The notes beneath the pieces are model-generated. The model had not been told where the DNA came from, did no database searches, and was given only the letters and a program-made list of their open reading frames with translations. This document shows, piece after piece, positions 32,195 to 43,393 of a stretch of 64,000 bases of DNA. The DNA is from Puccinellia tenuiflora (Eukaryota > Streptophyta > Magnoliopsida > Poales > Poaceae). How positions within the stretch are numbered: position 1 is the stretch's first letter; every line of letters begins with the position of its first letter. The translations under genes and the position numbers were made by a program. Location of the stretch: NCBI GenBank assembly GCA_012064385.1, contig QRDG01000401.1, forward strand, positions 846,440 through 910,439, written 5' to 3'.

Positions 32195-33534
32195 TTGCTG
32201 CCGAGTTCAAGAAGTAGGGTGCAGGGGGCACCGGTGTCCACGATGATGAAGGAATTTCCACGGGGAGGGGGGGGGGGGGGGGTGGCGTCGTTGGATGAGA
32301 CCTCCCGTATGGAGGCGATGGCAGAGCGCTCAGCTCGTCGTCCACTGCCGCTGTAGATGGGGACGGGACGTCAACGGATGCGATCCAGCCAGTCGTCTGA
32401 GCCGGCGTGCAGGCAGAATTGGAGAGGGAACAAGGGGGTGGAGGCGGCGCGAGTTGGGAGGTGGCGGCAGCGTGAGCGGACAGGGTGGCGGCGGCGGCGC
32501 GAGCGGACTAGGGGTGGCGGCGGTGTTCAACTTCAGATCTTATTCGCCTCAGTCGACGGATGGGGTCAACGAAGTGTATTGGTCTTGTTCGCCTCAGTTA
32601 TTATTTTTCCACTAAATCGCGACTAACTGGGCCAAAATTGTCTCAACCGTTCGATCAAACCATACTGGTCATGTTTTAGGAGCAGTAAAAGGTACGGTAG
32701 TATACCTCATGACTAACTATTGTATATATTACCTATTATACTTGTAGATGACATGACAATGTCGTATATCCGGCAGTGGGCTCTATTATTGTTCTTGCTC
32801 ATAGTGACCATGCTTCCGAGTGCTCCCTAAACGCGCCGCCAAGTACTCCCGCGTCCACCTGAGTCAGCTGTCATGATAGGTTTTTTGTAGCGAGCATATA
32901 AGATACGCTCTGTTCAAGATACATTCAAGAAGAAAGTGTATTATTTCCACATCGTAAACCGACTAATGCACCATGTGTTATCTCCTGTCATCACATACCC
33001 GCTTGGATCTCGTTTGGAATGAACAGTCTTCACATCACATTACGCACAAAAATGTCCATCCACAATAGTGCGCTTTGGAGGCAGTAAGATCGTCTTCTGA
33101 TTACACTATACACAAACACATTCACAGGTTTGTACTTGGGAGTCAATAAGTTTGAACTATTCAAAGAGAATGCGAACGTATCATCGTTGGCATCCTTGGG
33201 TTGTGGCCTTGAGATCATTGTCAGGCCAAGAATACAAAAAGAAACAGGAATCTACAAGTTCAAACATTGTGTTCCTCAGTTAGGCAACATGCAGGCAGCC
33301 TAACAAGTTGACAACCACAATCAACAGCTACCTTAATTTGAGAATCAACAAAAGACTACCATCTACGCAAGAGCAATCATAAATGCGCAAGAATTACACC
33401 AGACATTCAACGGTCAATACAAACTGGCCGAATTAGTGGGTCGGGAAGACTGACTACGTATGTACGTACATGCCGCGAAGCAGAGAAATAAATAAAGAAG
33501 AGGCTGCTACTTCCGGTGGCGGTGATGATGATGA
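32195..33534. other. Intergenic sequence with a 16-G run
   Basis: A G homopolymer occupies 32267-32282. A GC-rich block with overlapping frames on both strands (32157-32626) follows, then AT-rich sequence forming the 3' flank of the PERK gene. No domain or complete repeat is recognised. Confidence 0.4.
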
Positions 33535-36500
33535 TTACAAGATCCTGGAATTCGAGGATGCGGCCTCCGCACCTGCCCTACTGCGACTGATCCAGCTATA
33601 CTGGCTAAACGCGGAACTGTCGTCCTGGTTGCCCTGCACCATCTGCTGGAACATCCTAATGTCTGCGGTGTTCGCCACGTTGAAGAGCTCGCTTTGCCCT
33701 GGCTGGACACCGTTCGTTAGATCGATATCCGCTAGGCTGTCAAGAACCCGCACCACCTGAAAAACGGAGTGACAGATAAATGACAAGTTAATCTCTCTCT
33801 GACCAAATTAAATGATTAAGGACGTAAAGTTGGTGTACAGTTTCGTCTGCACGTCTCTCCCAGGCTCACAAGTTAATAGAGCTGTTTATTTATTCTGATG
33901 GCGGAATGGGTCCGCGTGTTAAAAGGATACCATCGATTCTATACATAAATCACAACAAGTTAATGGGTTGCTGATCTAGATATAAAATATTTTGTCATGG
34001 AACCGATGAATCTTGGAATCGATCAGCTTGACTCGATTAATAGATGGAGACATGTGAGTATTGACCTGATCGAAGACTTGATTCGATGAATCACCGGCAG
34101 GCTCAAGGAGTCGGCTGTCGGGGCGTGGCCGTGTAGGTGAAATCAGGGCGTCGCCGTCGCACACTAAGGAGCAGGACGGCATGTCCAGAGCCAACAGGCC
34201 TGGGGCCGGATGGAGATGAACAGCAGGGCCGGGCGTCGCCTGTGGATGATCCTAACACGTCTCCTGACTCTAGAGCTAGATCGGATTTTTTTTATTTTTG
34301 CGATTTGAGGTAGATCGGACTCGAGCCGGTGAATCAGCCGCGTATACGTATACACTAGCCTGATTGGCTGATACATACGTGTGTGTTAGGAGTAGCTGCT
34401 GGACTTGGTCGTGTGCGTACATTGGATCGCAATTCGCAATTCGGTCGATCAGCTCGCTCACGCTCGTAGACGGGCCTGGACTACTCTTTGTTTATGATAA
34501 GTTGGTTTTTTAGTGGTTGCTACCTCCAACTATTGTAAGATATCTTATTTGGAGGCTGTAGCAATGTATAGATAAACATAAGGTGGTGAGATAAACAAAT
34601 GCTTATATATATACCTGGCTCATTCTGGGCCTCTTTGATGACGAGTGTCGAATGCAAGCTGCTGCAGATTCAATCATACGGAACATCTCGACCTCATTGA
34701 AGTTCTTCTCGAGCCTAGGATCGACCAACTCGTCCAAATTTCCTGTCTCAAGAGCTCGGCTAAGCAATGGTCTAGCCTGCAAATTAATTTTAGTTGCCAG
34801 GTTAAACAAGAATAGACCAATTAAATGAAGGAAATGTAGGAGGAACTACATGTTCTTTTTAGTAGAGAAGAATTAGGCACACGAATTCATGCTGTGAGGA
34901 AGAAATGACAGTTTGCAGAGGTGAAACCTTTCCCTTGCATTTTAGCATTAAGATTACAATCACCGTTATGAGATGATTGCTTGCACTGTGGGTAAATATA
35001 TACGTGCACAATCAGAACCTCTTTAAACTTCGTCGACGTGCACACGTGTCGGGATATTTCTAGACAATATAATCATCATGCATGATGCTGATTGCATTGG
35101 TAGCTACCCAAGTAGCCATACATCAACATGCAGCAGGTCCTAGGCTTGCAGCAACTATGACATGCCACAGGCACAGACACCGTAACTCCCATGTCTAAAA
35201 AATGAAGGAATGGTGTTCCCATTTCCCAACATATGCACTTATATACCTAGTTGGTTATCGCACAAAATGATTAGTGCAAAAGCAGATTCAGGAACCTGAC
35301 ACTTAAATTGAATCCTTATTATAACATCTACGATGATTAAACACTAATCCACTGAATCTGATGAAACCAGTCTGAACTCCATAACTACCCTAGTGAACAA
35401 AGACTAGGACCTTCAATATGACAAGCACATGTCAACTAAGTATCAGCTACAAAGAATCGATGGTCACTAAGTGAAAACAATTTTAGGAAAGTAGCCAAGT
35501 AGTTCAGTGCTATATAACTCACCCACTCAACAAGGCTCTCATCACCCAGTGGTCTTGATGCATCAACAGGTTTTCGGCCAGTCATAAGCTCTAAGAGAAC
35601 AACACCAAAAGAGAATACATCAGATTTCTCAGTCAATTTGCCACTCGATGCATACTCTGGAGCCATGTATCTGCAAAGAAAGAAGGAAAAAAGAGTATTT
35701 TTTTTCAGTCATCATCAATTCTATGAAGATCACAGTAGATGCTTCTGAATTTGCAAGAACTTTGCTTACCCAAACGTCCCCATAACACGGGTAGTTACAT
35801 GTGTCACAGCATCCAAAGCCAATCTTGCAAGACCAAAATCAGCAACCTAGAATTCATGGATAGCATCTAATCAGCAAAGTAATTATATCATGAGACATTC
35901 TCAGGCTCGTTAAGCGAATGTAGTTACCAGTGCGTCAAAGTTATTGTCTAACAAAATGTTTGAGGATTTGATGTCTCGGTGAATTATCCTTGGATGGCCT
36001 GCAAAAGGGCATGAAGGAAGAGCGGATTAACATAAACCAAAATAAATGGGAAAGGTAGTGGAATAGTAAGACGGATCATACAATCTTCATGTAGGTATGC
36101 TATTCCGCGAGCAGCACCAGCAGCGATTTTAACCCTAGCCGACCAGTCTAAAACAGGCCTTTCCTGTCCTGTGGTTGCATATAATTCAGAACCACCTCAA
36201 CTTGTATAGCCATAAGAATATATATGGCAATGGTCTTGCGTAATATAGCAAAATGTTAAAGCATACCGTGAAGATGATAATGCAGGGTGTCGTTAGACAC
36301 GAAATCGTAGACAAGCAACCTCTGGCTATTGGCAATGCAATACCCCACGAGCGAAACCAGATGCCGATGATGCACGCGGCTGATTATCTCCACCTCGGCC
36401 TGGAACTCGCGCTCCCCTTGCCCACTCCCGTCTCTCAGCTGCTTGACGGCCACGTCTTTCCCTTCGGGTAGACGGCCTTTATATACCGATCCGAACCCTC

Positions 36501-37810
36501 CTTCCCCAAGCAGGTTGCGGGGTGAGAAACCATCGGTGATCTGGTACATCTCGTGGTACGTGAAGAAGCGGGAGTTGCACATGCTGATGTCGGACGTGCA
36601 CGCCTTGAGGAGCCGGGGGCTCCCGGCGCTGTGGTTGGCGTGGGTCGACGGATCGGCCGACGATGATACCGCATTCGTCGAGTCGCCTGAATGAAATGAA
36701 TGAGAAGACACTGTCATTTAGGTAAATTAGTAATGTTGCACGTGCAATGCACGTCTATAAATTCAGTTTGACGTATACAAGCAATTATTTGTCCATTTAC
36801 TCAATAGAGTTTTTCTTTTACAAATGATGGTAATCCGTCTACTCATATACTCTATGGACATTGATCAGTTCATCAGTCATGTACTCAATGGCTCTTCCTT
36901 GCTAATCTAGTGGTAAAGCTCCCATATTTATTTGGTTTGTCAAGAAGACTAAACTGCAGGAGTTCATCCTCCATGAAGGTAATGGCCTACTGGTCATAAT
37001 CAAGAACATTATATGCTTTCATATACTAGGTGTAACTAAGAATGTATGAATTGCTGCAAGCAAGTGCAGCACCAGATTGATGAAAAACTACCTACCTAAG
37101 GGTCTCTGCGAGGAAGAATAGTAAGAAGGCGGCGAGGTCGGCGAGACGAATCCCCCGGCGTGGTAGTGGTAGTCGTCCCTCCCCCTGCGACGCTTCTTGG
37201 TGTACCAGACGGCGGCGCCGAGGAGAGTGATGACGAGGAAAGCGAGCGTAGCGCCGACAGCGATGACGACACCGTTGCCGAGGCCGCTAGAGGCCCCGCC
37301 GGGCCTGGGCGGCGCGTCGACGGACTGGGTGGAGGACTTGTTGGGGCTGGTGGTGCCCCTGGCGTGCGGGTGGGCCGGGTCGGCGGCGGGTAGCGGCCTT
37401 TGGCTGGGCGCGGGCGGCGGTGAAGCGTGGGCGGGTGGGGGATGGGAGGGAGGGGAGCGGTGTGCGGTAGTTGGTGGAGCAGCGGCAGCCGGCGTGGTTG
37501 TTGGTGGAGCAGCGGCCGGCGGTGGTGCTGAGGGGGAGCGTGCGGCCGGCGGAGGCGGATTGTTTGGGGCCGGCGCAGAAGGTGGAGGCTTTGGAGGTGG
37601 ATTTGCTGGGGAAGGCGCGGGCTTTGGAGGGGCGAGTGGCGGCGGCGGCGAGGCGGCGATTTGTGGAGGTGGGGCAGGGGGCAACGGGGCCGGGGGAGGG
37701 GAGGAGAGGGGAGGGGAGGTGGCGGCAGGCGGAGTGGCATTGGGTTTGGAAGAAGAGGCGGGCGCGGGTGACGAGGCGACGGCCGGAGAGGAGGAAGGAG
37801 CCGCCGCCAT
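33535..37810 (-). CDS. PERK: Proline-rich extensin-like receptor kinase (PERK)
   Basis: Plasma-membrane Ser/Thr receptor-like kinase thought to sense the cell wall. Eight exons (gene order): 37810-37096, 36686-36267, 36168-36082, 35998-35928, 35846-35770, 35670-35523, 34776-34615 and 33756-33535, joining to 633 residues. Residues 1-170 are a Pro-rich extracellular region (PPP, SPPP, PAP repeats) without a clear cleavable signal peptide, as in this family. One membrane helix (about 180-203, VVIAVGATLAFLVITLLGA) is followed by a TKKRRRGR stop-transfer. The kinase domain has GEGGFGSVYKG, VAVK (Lys 320), HRDIKSSN (Asp 416), DFGLA (Asp 434) and APE (460-462), all intact, so it should be active. 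The C-terminal tail is Ser/Gln-rich and ends SSNSRIL. Introns are GT-AG. Confidence 0.96.
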
Positions 37811-38922
37811 GAGAGCCGGCCGCCTACTCTACTCTACTCTCGGTGGCTATCTGTCTATGTATGTATCAGTGGGGTTGGATTTGTGAGCTGGCTGGCATGG
37901 CGCCCCATCTGGTGTAGGGAAGAAGAAGATCCAGAAGAAGCAAGCAGTAGCATCAGTGCGCCATGGAATCCAAGATGAATCCTTTTTTTCTTCTTTGCTT
38001 GATCAATCTGGACGATTTCTCTCAATCTGAACAGAAAAAGGGAAGTCGAATAATAATCTCGTCTGCTCGTGCACTAGTAGTGTGGAGCAGGGAAGAAAAT
38101 GACTTTGGAATAATAAATCAAAGCGCTTTCCCTTGTTTCACACTGATGCTAGTGCTGCTGCTGTCACTCTTACTCCTCCTCTTCAACCTTTTCTTCGTTC
38201 CACACTGATAGAAAATTTGAGCCGTGCAAATTCGGGGAAACTATTCCAAGTCAAATCCAAAGCTAGACTGATTTTCAATCAAAACCAACCATGTTTTTTT
38301 AATGTGATTGCTCAAAACCTAGCCAAATCTGGTACTAGTAGTAGCGTTTCTTCTATGGCACACCAATGGACTGTAACATCACTCTTGTTACTACTAGTTT
38401 ATTCCATCATCCAAATCCAACAGGCTTGATAGACAGAAATGAACAGCCATAAAATTAGTTATTAGTGCCTTGACTGGGAAAAGAAACTTTCCAGGCCACA
38501 AATAATCAGCATGCTGGTGGCCCTGCCTACTTCCTCCCTCCTCCCTACCCAGGCAGGCAGGCAGACACACAGACAGATTAGGCGAAATGGTGCCAACTGA
38601 CATGCCATCTATCCTGTCTGCCTGCTACTCCACCACTAGCACTTGATCCATCATCTTCTCACAATAATCATCAAAAGGCATCCATAATGCACTACAAAGT
38701 CTATCAGCACTACCTGTTGCTGCAGTGCCACATTCAACCAAAAAACACCATCTCATACCAAGGCAAGACAGGCACCACCAGTTCCATACATACCACCAGG
38801 TCTAATAAAGGAAGCTACATATAACAATGATAATTCACATATCCAAGATAACATCCAATATAACACCAGCCATGATAGACCGGCTTATTGCTTGTTCATC
38901 AAAACGAATCGCTTCTTTTTTC
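37811..38922. other. Intergenic: PERK promoter and OB-fold gene 3' UTR
   Basis: Upstream region of the PERK gene (CT-rich leader just above 37810) and probable 3' UTR of the OB-fold gene (about 38650-38922). A plus-strand frame at 37963-38208 has no domain. A CAGG/CAGA-type short repeat lies at about 38551-38576. Confidence 0.4.
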
Positions 38923-40252
38923 TCACATCACCATCGTCACCTGCTCAAACTCGATCAGGGACAGGTTGTTGTCCTCCTTCACCTTGATCTCCGCGGGGCT
39001 CTCCGCAGCCTTCACCATGCCACGCCTGTCTACCGCCAGCCGCATCGAACCCTTGTACATGTCCACCTTGGCGTTCTTAAGCTCCACCGTCGCACCCACC
39101 TTCATCACGTCCACTGCGGCAGGAAAAAAAAGATGGATGAGTTCAGTTTTCACATTATTTATTTATTATTAAGGGCATGGATATATTAATTTCGCCAAGA
39201 TATTAGGGCTGAAAACAACAACTGTTGCTCACAGTAGGAGGAAAAATGAAGTATATTATTCTGCTACATACAGCAAGAACTGGTTGTGGCAAGGAAAACC
39301 ATCTAATGATTTGGCAAATAACATGAACATGTGCAAGTATTTCCTTTTGAGGTATCCCGGTCGAACGCATAATTAGGCATCATTAGATTCTCAGCAGGCT
39401 CGTTTTTACTTAGCAGTCCATATGTTAATTGCCAATATCCACCAGCTTCCATTTAGAGGCCGCAGGAGAGTGTTAATGATAATAGGTCTGCCATGAAACA
39501 ATTGAATACAAAAATGTGGGGCAACCTTCAAACATGACAAGCAACCGTAACCGCCATATTACACTTGGGGTTAGAGAAACTATCAGGAACCAACGTCACA
39601 TCACCCTCAAGAATGCAACACCAACAAACACTTAGGGCATGCTCGTTAGAATGTTGTCATCATCATCAGCCAAGACGCCGGGAGATGTGCACAACTAGTA
39701 TTAAAATTCCCAATAGCTCGTTAGGCATGCCAAAGAAAGAACAGAGTGGTTCAGTTTAGCCGGCGACGAGCAGAGTATCATGAGTTGAGCTTGTGAAAGC
39801 ATTCAACAGGCTGTTGCCGGCACCGACACGGCTGTAGTAAATGCCACGAGGTCTGATTGACTATGGTCTGAGTATGCAACGAGTACAGTACGATAGATCG
39901 ATGCTAGCAGTATCTTTGTTGAGGTTTCGACGAGACGAGCAAGCACTAGATCTACGAATAAATAGACAAACCATGAGGCGGCGTGCGTGCGTGGAGAGGA
40001 GAGGAGAGATGGGTTATGAAGAGGAGTACCTTGTTCGTTGCGGGCGGTGAATACTACGACCCCGGTGTCGTCCCCGACGATGCACTCGGCGATCCGCATC
40101 TGCTGGCCCTGCTGCTGCTGGCCCCTGTAGCCCCCGCTGGATCTGTTGTGGACCTGGACGGGCTTGGCGGAGAGGACCTTGAGGAGGAGGCTGTAGCCCA
40201 GGGCGCAGGGGCGGAGCTCCTCCACCTTGCTCAACGACGACGAGGACTCCAT
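38923..40252 (-). CDS. OB-fold nucleic-acid-binding protein (SOSS-B-like)
   Basis: A small single-domain OB-fold protein of the plant family of Arabidopsis At4g28440, related to the SOSS complex subunit B/hSSB group that binds single-stranded nucleic acid. Two exons, 40252-40030 and 39113-38923, join to 137 residues. Conserved stretches are VEELRPCALGYSLLLKVLSA, RIAECIVGDDTGVVVFTARN, EQVDVMKVGATVELKNAKVD, MYKGSMRLAVD and IKVKEDNNLSLIEFEQV. A Gln/Gly-rich loop (GGYRGQQQQGQQ) replaces the usual loop between strands 1 and 2. The leader probably contains an intron (40423-40266, GT-AG on the minus strand), since the exon-like sequence above it ends CAGCAAGCAGCAG/GT. Confidence 0.93.
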
Positions 40253-40667
40253 CTTGGATGCTTGGCTGTGACGAGATCAACAAACAAAAACAGGGTGGTG
40301 AGAGGAGGATCTGCCCAGTATATATAGATCTGGTCGGGGAGATCGTATCGAGTCGGGAATTGGGATCCGATCCGATCCGGATGAAGGAAGAGCGGCGGCG
40401 GATCTGAGGAGATGAGATGGTACCTGCTGCTTGCTGGGTTGGGTTGTGTTGGCGGCCGGAGACAAAACCTCAGACAGACTCGTCGTCGGAGGAAGAAGAA
40501 GAGGAGTAGAGGCTCCCTAGCTCTGTCTGGCTATTATATATCTTTGTCAGACAAGTTGTGTGCCGTCCGTTGTGTTGTGTGGGGGCCTCTACTCTTTTTC
40601 TCCTCCTCCTCCTCCTCCTTTTTTGCATTCTCACTTGAAACAAAATCCAGAAAAAGTCGGGGGTGTC

Positions 40668-40700
40668 AGTCTATATATCTATCTATCTATCTATCTATCT
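40668..40700. repeat. (CTAT)n microsatellite
   Basis: About seven repeats of CTAT/ATCT on the plus strand, upstream of the OB-fold gene. Confidence 0.95.
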
Positions 40701-40897
40701 GGTCTGTATCAATGTCTACTAGTAGTATGACTCGACAATGACATGATCTAACCACCCGTCATTTCCTCCTCTTTTTGTTTTTCCTTTCCTCAGAGTTGTA
40801 CGGCGCTACGCATCGGCTGGCTGATACAGGCAAACGGACTGTCGCCTCACCAGCCGTCCAATTTTGATAAATCAGGGACTATCGACCTCCCTACCTC

Positions 40898-41031
40898 GTC
40901 GTGGATGTGTTGTTCTCGCCTTCTACCTTTTCCATTTCCATATTTGTTTCTCAAAAGATGACATGACGACATCGACACCTTCCACCCCCCCCCGGTCGTG
41001 GATGTGTTGTTCTCGCCTTCTACCTTTTCCC
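40898..41031. repeat. 36 bp direct repeat pair
   Basis: GTCGTGGATGTGTTGTTCTC followed by GCCTTCTACCTTTTCC occurs at about 40898-40933 and again at about 40996-41031, separated by 62 bases. The second copy follows a short C run. It lies just 5' of the retroposon target site and is not part of the retroposon. Confidence 0.85.
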
Positions 41032-41120
41032 TTTCGGGCGCTTTTGCGGGAAATACTAGACCTGGATTTCGCTCGTGGCGACGATGATGAAAATGGTCGA
41101 GGTCAAAGGTTGTGGTAGTC

Positions 41121-42881
41121 GATTGGTGGAACAACAGTCATCGTGTTGCTGCAACCCGCACAAGAGAGCCGCCTCCGGGACGCTCCCGGGCGACCCCGAG
41201 GCACCCACACCGCTGCCGCCAACAAACTCCCGCATCGCGCCCGCTGCTGCCGAAGGAGGCCATCCCACGGCGGGGGTCTCCACCGGTAGTTTTTCTCCCT
41301 AAATCAGAAACTCAAGCAACAAATTCCCACCCCATCTCGTCCTTGAGGCCTGAGACGCTCTAGATCCGGTCATTCCTCTCCTCCCCCTCGGTGTCCCGTG
41401 GGTGAGGCGCGGCCTCCATGGCCCTCGCGCCGGCCGGTGGCACTCCGTCAGGCTTCGCTATGGATGCTCCTTGCTGCTCCAACCCTGCCCACCGGCGATG
41501 GTTTCCGGCTAATGCCGCTCCAGCGTGGCAAGCGGACCTCGGGTCCTGTGGGTGCGTGTGACTCGGCCTCCAAGGCCTCCGCGCCGGCGACGCTCTGCTC
41601 TGCCACGGAACCCGCTGCTGCTCTGCTCTGGCGCCTGTGGTTGGGCTTCTTTGGCTTCGGCGCGGGTGTTGTGCTCCTCCTCGGTGTCACGTCTGCACGC
41701 GGCTCGGCCACCATCGCCTCCATGCCGGGTTTGCTGCCAGCTCACGGGGAAACCCGTGCTCGTGCTATGTGCGTGGGCAGACCACGGCGGCGGCTCCCGG
41801 CGTCGCTAACCTCGCCGAAGGCGTGGTTTTGGAGCTGCTCCAAAGCTCCCATACTTGGCATGGTCCTCAGTGGAAGTACATGTGATGTCCGAGCGTAAGC
41901 TCTGTGACGACGGCGCCTGTGGGCATCGCCCCCCTTCTTGAAGGCGTCGTGATGGACCCCTGTTCTCGCCATTGAGGTTGGACGTCGTGCTTGCCTGCAG
42001 CATGCGCATGCGAGTTTCAGGCTGCTTCAGCACTAAGGTGCTCCACAACTTCATCTTCGATGAACCCCAGTCAATGCCTTCGTCTCTCGTCTTGATGTTC
42101 TTGGGGGTGTATCCAGCGGCGAGGCGTTTGACCTCGTAGTGCTGCCATGTGCTGCCTTTGATTCATGTTCTTGGTCTGCTGTGAAAGCTCGTGCGGCAAT
42201 GCTTGACTCTATTTGCCGTGCAAGTTTGGTTCCATCTGATGGCGATGGTTGCTTCCTTGTGCCGAGCTTCATGATTCTGGTGCGGTCTCGGTTGGTCGGT
42301 CCCCTTTGACGGCGTAAGTGCCCTTCCTCTCCTCACAAGTGCTTCTTGTTGTCCCTATGGCAGAGCATATGGTCAAGGTTCATGAAGTCTGCAGAATCTC
42401 GGTCTTGTGATGCCCTTCGAAGGTGTTGGCAGACACTCCTCGCAGTGTTATCCAGCAAGCTTCGTGTCTGCAATGCCATCTCAGCGGAACAAGGCCCTTC
42501 GACAAAGCCGACGACACTCGTTGGCCTGCTTGTGCTCCGGATTGCCAGCTCATGGATGATCGTTTGTGTGTGGATGGTGATGCATTTGCAAGGTCTCAGT
42601 ATTGTGATACCCTTCGATGGCGTCCAGTGGCACTCGTCAACCCAATGCATACGTGTTATCTCCTGGTGATGGTCGCCGTGCTTCTAGGTTACATAGGGTT
42701 GTTCGAGTCTTTATGTCGTCTTTCTATTCCTTTTTCTGTTATAACAAACTTATGTATCCTGACCAATGTCAACCCGCAAGGGTGGACAAGAGCATGGTCT
42801 TGTAACGCTCTTTTGAAGCAATATATTCAGGTGGGGATCCCCCCCCCCCCCCCCCCCCCCCCCCGACAGCTTCAAAAAAAA
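41121..42881 (+). mobile_element. 1.76 kb poly(A) retroposon with 16 bp TSD
   Basis: Flanked by the perfect 16 bp direct repeat AAAGGTTGTGGTAGTC at 41105-41120 and 42882-42897. The 3' end reads ATATATTCAGGTGGGGATCC, a run of C, GACAGCTTC and a poly(A) tail. A long target duplication plus an A tail is the signature of LINE-driven target-primed insertion. The body is GC-rich with several frames (the longest is 41398-41898, 166 codons), but no reverse transcriptase or endonuclease. It is therefore non-autonomous, or a retroposed transcript of unknown origin. A run of 26 C lies at 42839-42864. Confidence 0.9.
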
Positions 42882-42897
42882 AAAGGTTGTGGTAGTC

Positions 42898-43393
42898 TGC
42901 TCTTCAAACTGATTGGGTGGTCCTCATGTAGCCATACCTTGCATGTTTCTCCTTCATAGCTTGCCTTCGGATTCAAACCTTCGGTTGTGATCCAGGTTAA
43001 CCAAGTGTTCCATGAGGGTTTGCGACGGTTTTTGCCGATTTTCCATTAATTAACCGTGCAATTCTCCCACTCTCTTCCAGATTAATGAAATGGCATCTCA
43101 ACAACAGAAAATACATCCGCATGATCCCTTCTCTTAATTACCACCAGCAGACAACTCAAAAAAAAATCAATAACCAATGTACCACGTACCAAGCCCAACA
43201 GAAAAAACTCATAGCCATCTTATCTTTCTTTATACACACAGAGAGAGAGATGGTAGATACAATATGAAATGTCATCAGAGGCATGAAAACCCTAGCTAGC
43301 TAGTACCTACACGTACAAACAAAAATCGTGCGGCAAATACGAATAAATCAATAGCTACAACGAAACAGCAATCCCCATCTAGTCCAATCTACT
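42898..43393. other. Intergenic: retroposon flank and 3' UTR
   Basis: About 500 bases of AT-rich sequence between the retroposon and the stop codon of the minus-strand A9-domain gene. Its right half is probably that gene's 3' UTR. Nothing else is recognised. Confidence 0.45.

Noticed and set aside
32267..32282. G run near the 31793 MITE as part of its terminus
   Set aside because: It lies ~70 bases outside the inverted repeat and the flanking duplication.
37197..37886. 229-codon plus-strand frame, Gly/Ala/Val-rich
   Set aside because: It is the antisense shadow of the proline-rich first exon of the PERK gene on the minus strand.
41398..41898. 166-codon frame inside the 1.76 kb retroposon as a gene
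   Set aside because: Pro/Ala/Leu-rich with no domain, and overlapping frames on both strands. More likely GC-driven openness.
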